Shown here one piece after another: positions 7,022 through 10,967 of a DNA stretch of 10,967 nucleotides. The stretch's first letter is position 1. Each line of letters opens with the position of its first letter. Both the position numbers and the translations under genes were made by a program. The stretch comes from Gammaproteobacteria bacterium (GTDB lineage Bacteria > Pseudomonadota > Gammaproteobacteria > Steroidobacterales > MnTg04): the NCBI GenBank assembly GCA_027297845.1, contig JAPUHG010000319.1:1-10967 (forward strand), written 5' to 3'. The notes below the pieces were generated by a model. That model saw only the letters and a program-made list of their open reading frames with translations. It did not search any database and was not told the DNA's origin.

Positions 7022-7081
7022 GTGGCCAAACCGCACCGGATTTTGCCGGTTGTGAGCGGCGCCGAAATCCACCCTGGATAG
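7022..7081 (+). CDS. Candidate 19-codon leader peptide (micro-ORF)
   Basis: AAGGAG (7010-7015) stands six bases before a GTG that opens a short frame, MAKPHRILPVVSGAEIHPG, ending in TAG at 7079-7081. It lies in the 280-base gap between the divergent receptor and the FAD subunit gene, 106 bases before the latter's ATG. The strong ribosome binding site is better than that of the next gene, which is the only reason to list it. The peptide shows no run of one amino acid as in classical attenuators, and the rest of the gap contains only a small inverted repeat (ACCGG/CCGGT at 7035-7050). It may be chance. Confidence 0.25.
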   Translation: MAKPHRILPVVSGAEIHPG

Positions 7082-7187
7082 AGCAAAAACCACCGGCAAC
7101 AGCCCGCAAAATTCGCTACTTGTTTGCCTCTCGCGGTTGTGGCATATATGGCCCCTTACAGTCGTGACCGTTGTCAGAAAAGGGATC

Positions 7188-8987
7188 ATGGGTCCTGTCG
7201 ATACCAAAAAACCGGATTATTACCACAAGGTGGTCGATTGCCAGTGGGCGTGCCCTGCGCATACGGATGTGCCTGGTTATATCCGGCTGATCGCCCAGGG
7301 TCGATTCAACGATGCCTATATGCTGAATCGTGAGTCGAATGTGTTTCCGGGCATCCTTGGCCGGGTCTGTGACCGGCCTTGCGAGCCTGCCTGCCGACGT
7401 AGTCGAATCGACGAAAAGCCGGTCGCTATTTGTCGCTTGAAACGTGTTGCCGCCGATCTGCGCGACGATATTAGCGATCGTCTGCCAACGGCGCCAAAAC
7501 AGAAAAACGGCAAGAGGATTGCCATGATCGGTGCCGGTTGTGCATCGCTGACGGTCGCCAATGACCTGCTGCCTTTAGGTTACGAGATCGTGATTTTCGA
7601 AAAATTCGATAAGACCGGCGGTCTGATGCGCACCAATATCCCGGCGTTTCGTTTGCCGCCCAAGGTGCTGGACGAAGAAATCAACATGATCGTGGATATG
7701 GGTGCGGATCTGCGCCTGGGCCACGAGATTACCAGTATGAAGGACCTGCTGGCCGAAGATTTCGATGCGGTCTTTGTCGGCTCGGGCGCGCCGCGTGGCC
7801 GCAATCTGGAAATCCCGGGCCGCTATGACAGTGACCGTGTGCATATCGGTATCGACTGGCTGGAATCGGTCGCGTTCGAACACACCGACTCGATTGGCAA
7901 AAATGTCGTCATCGTAGGTGGCGGCAATACCGCGATGGATTGCTGTCGTACTTCGCTGAGACTGGGTGGAAAACGGGTCATGGTAACGGCGCGCAAACCC
8001 CGACACCTGCTCAAAACTTCCGCTTGGGAACTCGAAGACGCCGAAGAAGAACAAATCGAACTGTTGTTGAACCATGCGCCGCTGCGCATGATTGTCGAGG
8101 ACGGCAAACTGACTGGCATGGAGTTTGCGAAAGTCGAATGGCATGAGGATGAAAACGGTCGCCTGCAGTCCACCGAACTTGGCCGGGTCACGCTACCTTG
8201 TGACGACGTGATTCTCGCGATTGGCCAGGACAATGCTTTTTCCTTTATGGAGAAGGACATCGGCATCGAGTTCGATCAATGGGATGTGCCGGTTGTCGAT
8301 CCGGTCACTTTCGAATCGACTCGCGAAGGTGTTTTCTTCGGCGGCGATGCGGCGTTTGGCCCGAAAAATATCATCTGGGCGGTTGCCCATGGCCACCAGG
8401 CCGCGATCTCCATTCACAAGTATTGTCAGGGTGAAGACTTGACCGACCGCTTGCCGGATACCGTTGTCATGGAAAGCACCAAGATGGGAATGCACGAGTG
8501 GAGCTACAGCAACGATTACGATAGCACCGAGCGCAGGCTGGTCCCGCACGTCAGTCTCAAAGAGCGTTTCAAAAGTCTCAATATCGAGGTGGAACTGGGA
8601 TTCACGGCCGAGCAGGTGATCGGCGAGGTCGAGCGCTGCCTGAACTGCGATATACAAACGGAGTTCACGGCGAAGCGCTGTATTGAATGCGATGCGTGTA
8701 TCGACATCTGTCCGGTCAACTGTCTGACAATGACAGTGGATGGGCCGGAAGAAGAGTTGCGAACCCGTCTGAGCGCGCCCAGTACCAACATTGAACAGGC
8801 GCTTTATGTATCCGAAGCATTGCCACAGACTGGTCGTGCGATGGTCAAGGACGAAGACCTGTGTATCCATTGCGGCCTTTGTGCGGAACGTTGTCCAACC
8901 GCCGCGTGGGACATGCAAAAATCCCTTATTTTTATTCCCCAGGCCGTGGATCAACCCGTATGCCAGAAAAAACGCCGCAGCGCGTAA
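7188..8987 (+). CDS. GltD-like FAD/NAD(P)H iron-sulfur subunit of 2-oxoacid oxidoreductase (KorC-type)
   Basis: A 599-residue cytosolic flavoprotein expected to pass electrons between the KorAB core, ferredoxin and NAD(P). The N-terminal glutamate-synthase-small-subunit-like Fe-S domain (about 1-95) has Cys at 18, 22, 61, 65, 69 and 82. The FAD-binding loop is IGAGCAS (114-120), the NAD(P) loop is VIVGGGNTAMD (241-251), and the second FAD contact is GVFFGGDAAFGP (381-392). The C-terminal part carries CxxC (484/487) and two ferredoxin-type 4Fe-4S motifs: CIECDACIDICP (498-509) and CIHCGLCAERCP (559-570). The start at 7188 (MGPVDTKKPDYYHKVVDC) has AAGGG just upstream; an in-frame ATG at 7137 would add 17 residues that look non-coding. 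The end overlaps korA by 28 bases. Such a subunit is known in the three-subunit 2-oxoglutarate:NADP oxidoreductase of Azoarcus evansii; whether NADH or NADPH is used here is not settled by sequence. Confidence 0.9.
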   Translation: MGPVDTKKPDYYHKVVDCQWACPAHTDVPGYIRLIAQGRFNDAYMLNRESNVFPGILGRVCDRPCEPACRRSRIDEKPVAICRLKRVAADLRDDISDRLPTAPKQKNGKRIAMIGAGCASLTVANDLLPLGYEIVIFEKFDKTGGLMRTNIPAFRLPPKVLDEEINMIVDMGADLRLGHEITSMKDLLAEDFDAVFVGSGAPRGRNLEIPGRYDSDRVHIGIDWLESVAFEHTDSIGKNVVIVGGGNTAMDCCRTSLRLGGKRVMVTARKPRHLLKTSAWELEDAEEEQIELLLNHAPLRMIVEDGKLTGMEFAKVEWHEDENGRLQSTELGRVTLPCDDVILAIGQDNAFSFMEKDIGIEFDQWDVPVVDPVTFESTREGVFFGGDAAFGPKNIIWAVAHGHQAAISIHKYCQGEDLTDRLPDTVVMESTKMGMHEWSYSNDYDSTERRLVPHVSLKERFKSLNIEVELGFTAEQVIGEVERCLNCDIQTEFTAKRCIECDACIDICPVNCLTMTVDGPEEELRTRLSAPSTNIEQALYVSEALPQTGRAMVKDEDLCIHCGLCAERCPTAAWDMQKSLIFIPQAVDQPVCQKKRRSA

Positions 8988-10780
8988 ACGATTTCGTTCT
9001 CAAACTCGCCAACGTCAACGGAACGGGTTCAGCCAGTGCCAATGGTCTGGTCATGAAGACCATTTTTCGTATGGGCGTGCCGGTGGCCGCAAAAAACTTT
9101 TTCCCATCGAATATCCAGGGTCTGCCGACCTGGTATGAGATTCGGGTCAGCAAGGACGGTTACCAGTCGCGCGCCAGCAAGATCGACCTGATGGTGGCGA
9201 TGAACGCACAGACTTATGGCGACGATCTCGCCGAGGTCGCGCCTGGCGGTTACCTGCTTTACGACTCTTCGTGGCCGCGTGACCGGCAACTCAAGCGGGA
9301 TGACATAGAGCTTTTGGGTGTGCCGCTGGCCAAGATGGTGAACCAGCATTACGAGGATCCACGGTCGCGCATATTGTTCAAGAACATCGCCTATGTCGGC
9401 GTGCTCAGCGCGTTGCTTGACCTGGATTCGGCGGTGATCGACGAGATTCTGGATCAATTGTTCTCCAGGAAGCCCGGTCTGCTCGACGCCAATCACAAGG
9501 CGGTGGCGTTAGGTCGCGATTACGCGCTCGAACATTTCGAATGTCCGTTGCCGGTGCGCGTCGAACCGATGGACAAGACCAAAGGCCATATCGTTATCGA
9601 TGGCAATACGGCGGCAGCAATGGGTTGTCTGTATGCCGGCGCATCCGTCGGCGCCTGGTATCCGATTACACCATCGACGTCGTTGATGGATGCGTTCAAA
9701 TCGCTTTGCGAACGCCACCGCATCGACCCCGAAACCGGCAAGAATCGCTTTTGCATCATCCAGGCCGAAGACGAGTTGGCGGCCATCGGTATGGCGCTGG
9801 GTGCGTCCTGGGGCGGGGCGCGCTCCTTTACGCCGACCAGCGGCCCTGGACTATCTTTGATGGGTGAATTCCTAGGGTTAGCGTATTTCGCCGAATTGCC
9901 GCTGGTATTGTTCGATATTCAACGATCGGGCCCATCAACCGGTCTGCCGACTCGTACCCAGCAGTCCGATATTATTTCCGCCGCATACGCCTCTCATGGC
10001 GATACCCGGCATGTCCTGCTGTTCCCGAAAGACCCGGAAGAGTGTTTTTATCTGTCTGTCGAGGCTTTCGATCTTGCCGACCGTCTGCAGACACCGGTGA
10101 TGGTGCTCAGCGATCTCGATATTGGTATGAACGACTGGATGTGCCCGGAGTTCAAATGGGACGACGATTATCGCCCGGATCGCGGCAAAGTGTTGAGGGC
10201 AGAAGAGCTGAAAACCATGGATTCATACTCTCGCTACCTGGATGTGGATGGCGATGGAATCTGTTATCGCAGTTATCCGGGTGACCATCCGAGGGGCGCC
10301 TATTTCCTGCGCGGGTCGGGACACACCGCCCACGCGAAGTACACGGAAGACCCGGATGAATACACTGATTTAGTGGACCGTCTGCGACGCAAGTGGGAAA
10401 CCGCCAAGAGCCATGTCCCCGAGCCGGTGCTGCAATCGCGAAAAAAAGCGGCGGCTGGCGTGATCGCCTATGGCAGCAGCGACGGCGCGGTGCAGGAAGC
10501 GCTGGATCAACTGGCAGACCAGGGCATGCCGTTGGATTATCTGCGCATCCGCGCGTTCCCGTTTAATGAGCAGGTCGAGCAGTTCCTGGCTGACCACGAT
10601 CGTGTATTTGTCGTCGAACAAAACCGCGACGGGCAACTAAAGATGCTGTTGCTGAATGAAAGCACGGCGACCCGGGACCAATTGATATCCGTGTTGCATT
10701 ACAACGGGTTCCCGATGAGCAGCGACAGCGTAACATCGGGAATCCAGGTCGTAATGAATGCCAAAGGGGCTGTTGCATGA
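8960..10780 (+). CDS. korA: 2-oxoacid (2-oxoglutarate):acceptor oxidoreductase, fused gamma-alpha subunit
   Basis: A 606-residue subunit of a CoA-dependent 2-oxoacid oxidoreductase, which converts a 2-oxoacid plus CoA to acyl-CoA, CO2 and reduced acceptor. The gamma domain comes first (about 10-190; VNGTGSASANGLVMKTI at 19-35). The alpha domain follows, with the signature WYPITPSTSLMDA (233-245), the AEDELAAIGMALGASWGGAR segment (269-288), TPTSGPGLSLM (291-301) and DIQRSGPSTGLPTRTQQSD (319-337). The C-terminal transketolase-like domain spans about 495-606 (VIAYGSS at 501-507). Fusion of gamma and alpha is normal for KorA. The ATG at 8960 is chosen because it precedes the gamma domain directly; an upstream ATG at 8861 would only translate the end of the previous gene out of frame. 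It overlaps korB by four bases (ATGA), so production is coupled. 2-oxoglutarate is the likeliest substrate from resemblance to KorA; pyruvate or a branched 2-oxoacid cannot be excluded. Confidence 0.93.
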   Translation: MPEKTPQRVNDFVLKLANVNGTGSASANGLVMKTIFRMGVPVAAKNFFPSNIQGLPTWYEIRVSKDGYQSRASKIDLMVAMNAQTYGDDLAEVAPGGYLLYDSSWPRDRQLKRDDIELLGVPLAKMVNQHYEDPRSRILFKNIAYVGVLSALLDLDSAVIDEILDQLFSRKPGLLDANHKAVALGRDYALEHFECPLPVRVEPMDKTKGHIVIDGNTAAAMGCLYAGASVGAWYPITPSTSLMDAFKSLCERHRIDPETGKNRFCIIQAEDELAAIGMALGASWGGARSFTPTSGPGLSLMGEFLGLAYFAELPLVLFDIQRSGPSTGLPTRTQQSDIISAAYASHGDTRHVLLFPKDPEECFYLSVEAFDLADRLQTPVMVLSDLDIGMNDWMCPEFKWDDDYRPDRGKVLRAEELKTMDSYSRYLDVDGDGICYRSYPGDHPRGAYFLRGSGHTAHAKYTEDPDEYTDLVDRLRRKWETAKSHVPEPVLQSRKKAAAGVIAYGSSDGAVQEALDQLADQGMPLDYLRIRAFPFNEQVEQFLADHDRVFVVEQNRDGQLKMLLLNESTATRDQLISVLHYNGFPMSSDSVTSGIQVVMNAKGAVA

Positions 10781-10950
10781 GTTTTATTTCCAAACCCACG
10801 GTTGTTCACCCGGCGCTGCAGCGCAACGAGCTTGGCCTGCGGCAACGGGACTACGAGGGTACGATCTCGACATTGTGCGCCGGCTGCGGTCACGACTCGA
10901 TATCGTCGGCGCTGATCCAGACATTTTTCGACTTGAATTTCGAACCCTAA
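10777..10950 (+). CDS. korB: 2-oxoacid:acceptor oxidoreductase beta subunit, N-terminal part, with in-frame stop
   Basis: This is the start of the TPP-binding beta subunit, which binds thiamine diphosphate and a 4Fe-4S cluster. The opening MSFISKPTVVHPALQRNELG and then RDYEGTISTLCAGCGHDSIS (24-43) match KorB, with cluster ligands C34 and C37. Its ATG overlaps the korA stop as ATGA. KorB is normally about 340 residues, but here TAA at 10948-10950 ends the frame after 57 codons. The following bases still read RVAKI in the same frame up to the window end, matching the conserved RVAKLSGIGCS region that follows in family members. So the gene is interrupted by a single nonsense codon rather than by a frameshift. 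A sequencing or assembly error, a real mutation (a pseudogene, or an operon whose beta subunit is lost), or readthrough are the options. Family assignment is secure; functional status is not. Confidence 0.82.
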   Translation: MSFISKPTVVHPALQRNELGLRQRDYEGTISTLCAGCGHDSISSALIQTFFDLNFEP

Positions 10951-10967
10951 CGCGTGGCAAAAATCAG

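Noticed and set aside
7137..7187. Upstream ATG extending the FAD subunit by 17 residues
   Set aside because: MGPVDTKKPDYYHKVVDC at 7188 is the family-typical N-terminus and the added residues look non-coding.
7575..8954. Leftward open frames opposite the FAD subunit gene (7575-8144, 7823-8266, 8193-8954)
   Set aside because: The plus-strand frame carries unbroken cofactor and cluster motifs; the antisense proteins show none.
8861..8959. Upstream ATG extending korA by 33 residues
   Set aside because: The extension overlaps the second ferredoxin motif of the previous gene in another frame and has no family-like sequence; 8960 fits the gamma domain start.

Overview
This window most likely comes from a gammaproteobacterium or a close relative with moderate GC content. 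This is inferred from a good match to the Fur operator consensus, an outer-membrane TonB-dependent receptor (so Gram-negative), a FetB-type permease, and dense co-directional gene packing with overlapping or nearly touching start and stop codons. No rRNA, tRNA, CRISPR array, transposase or integrase was seen. No stretch longer than about 280 bases lacks a gene.

Left part (1 to about 4130, minus strand). Six genes run leftward with short gaps and may form one or two operons. In transcription order they are: a secreted protein with a lone TonB-C-like domain; a saccharopine-dehydrogenase-like NAD(P)-binding oxidoreductase; a four-helix DUF2269-type membrane protein that starts on the base after the previous stop; a GFA/Mss4-like zinc protein; a class I SAM methyltransferase; and fetB, an ABC permease of the iron-exporter (UPF0014) family cut by the window edge. 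Apart from FetB these are widespread families of uncertain physiological role.

Middle part (about 4134 to 6990, minus strand). A FecA-like TonB-dependent receptor is preceded by a recognisable sigma-70-type promoter with an overlapping Fur box. It is followed by a very small membrane protein ending in a histidine cluster. Together they look like an iron- or metal-responsive uptake unit. An 18-base perfect palindrome lies past the end of the small gene. The receptor carries an in-frame 12-base tandem repeat between its signal peptide and plug domain.

Right part (about 7020 to the end, plus strand). A divergent operon encodes a three-subunit 2-oxoacid (probably 2-oxoglutarate):acceptor oxidoreductase. 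It comprises a GltD-like FAD/NAD(P)H subunit with several 4Fe-4S motifs, a fused gamma-alpha subunit (KorA), and the N-terminus of the TPP-binding beta subunit (KorB). The genes overlap by 28 and 4 bases. The set resembles the NADP-linked 2-oxoglutarate oxidoreductase described in Azoarcus evansii, which can exchange electrons between 2-oxoglutarate oxidation, ferredoxin and NAD(P).

The most surprising observation is in korB. It meets an in-frame TAA after codon 57, yet the next codons (RVAKI) continue in the same frame with family-typical sequence. This is either a nonsense mutation, a sequence error, or recoding. Secondary points of interest are a 19-codon GTG micro-ORF with a strong ribosome binding site in the leader of the oxidoreductase operon, and the small His-tailed membrane protein.
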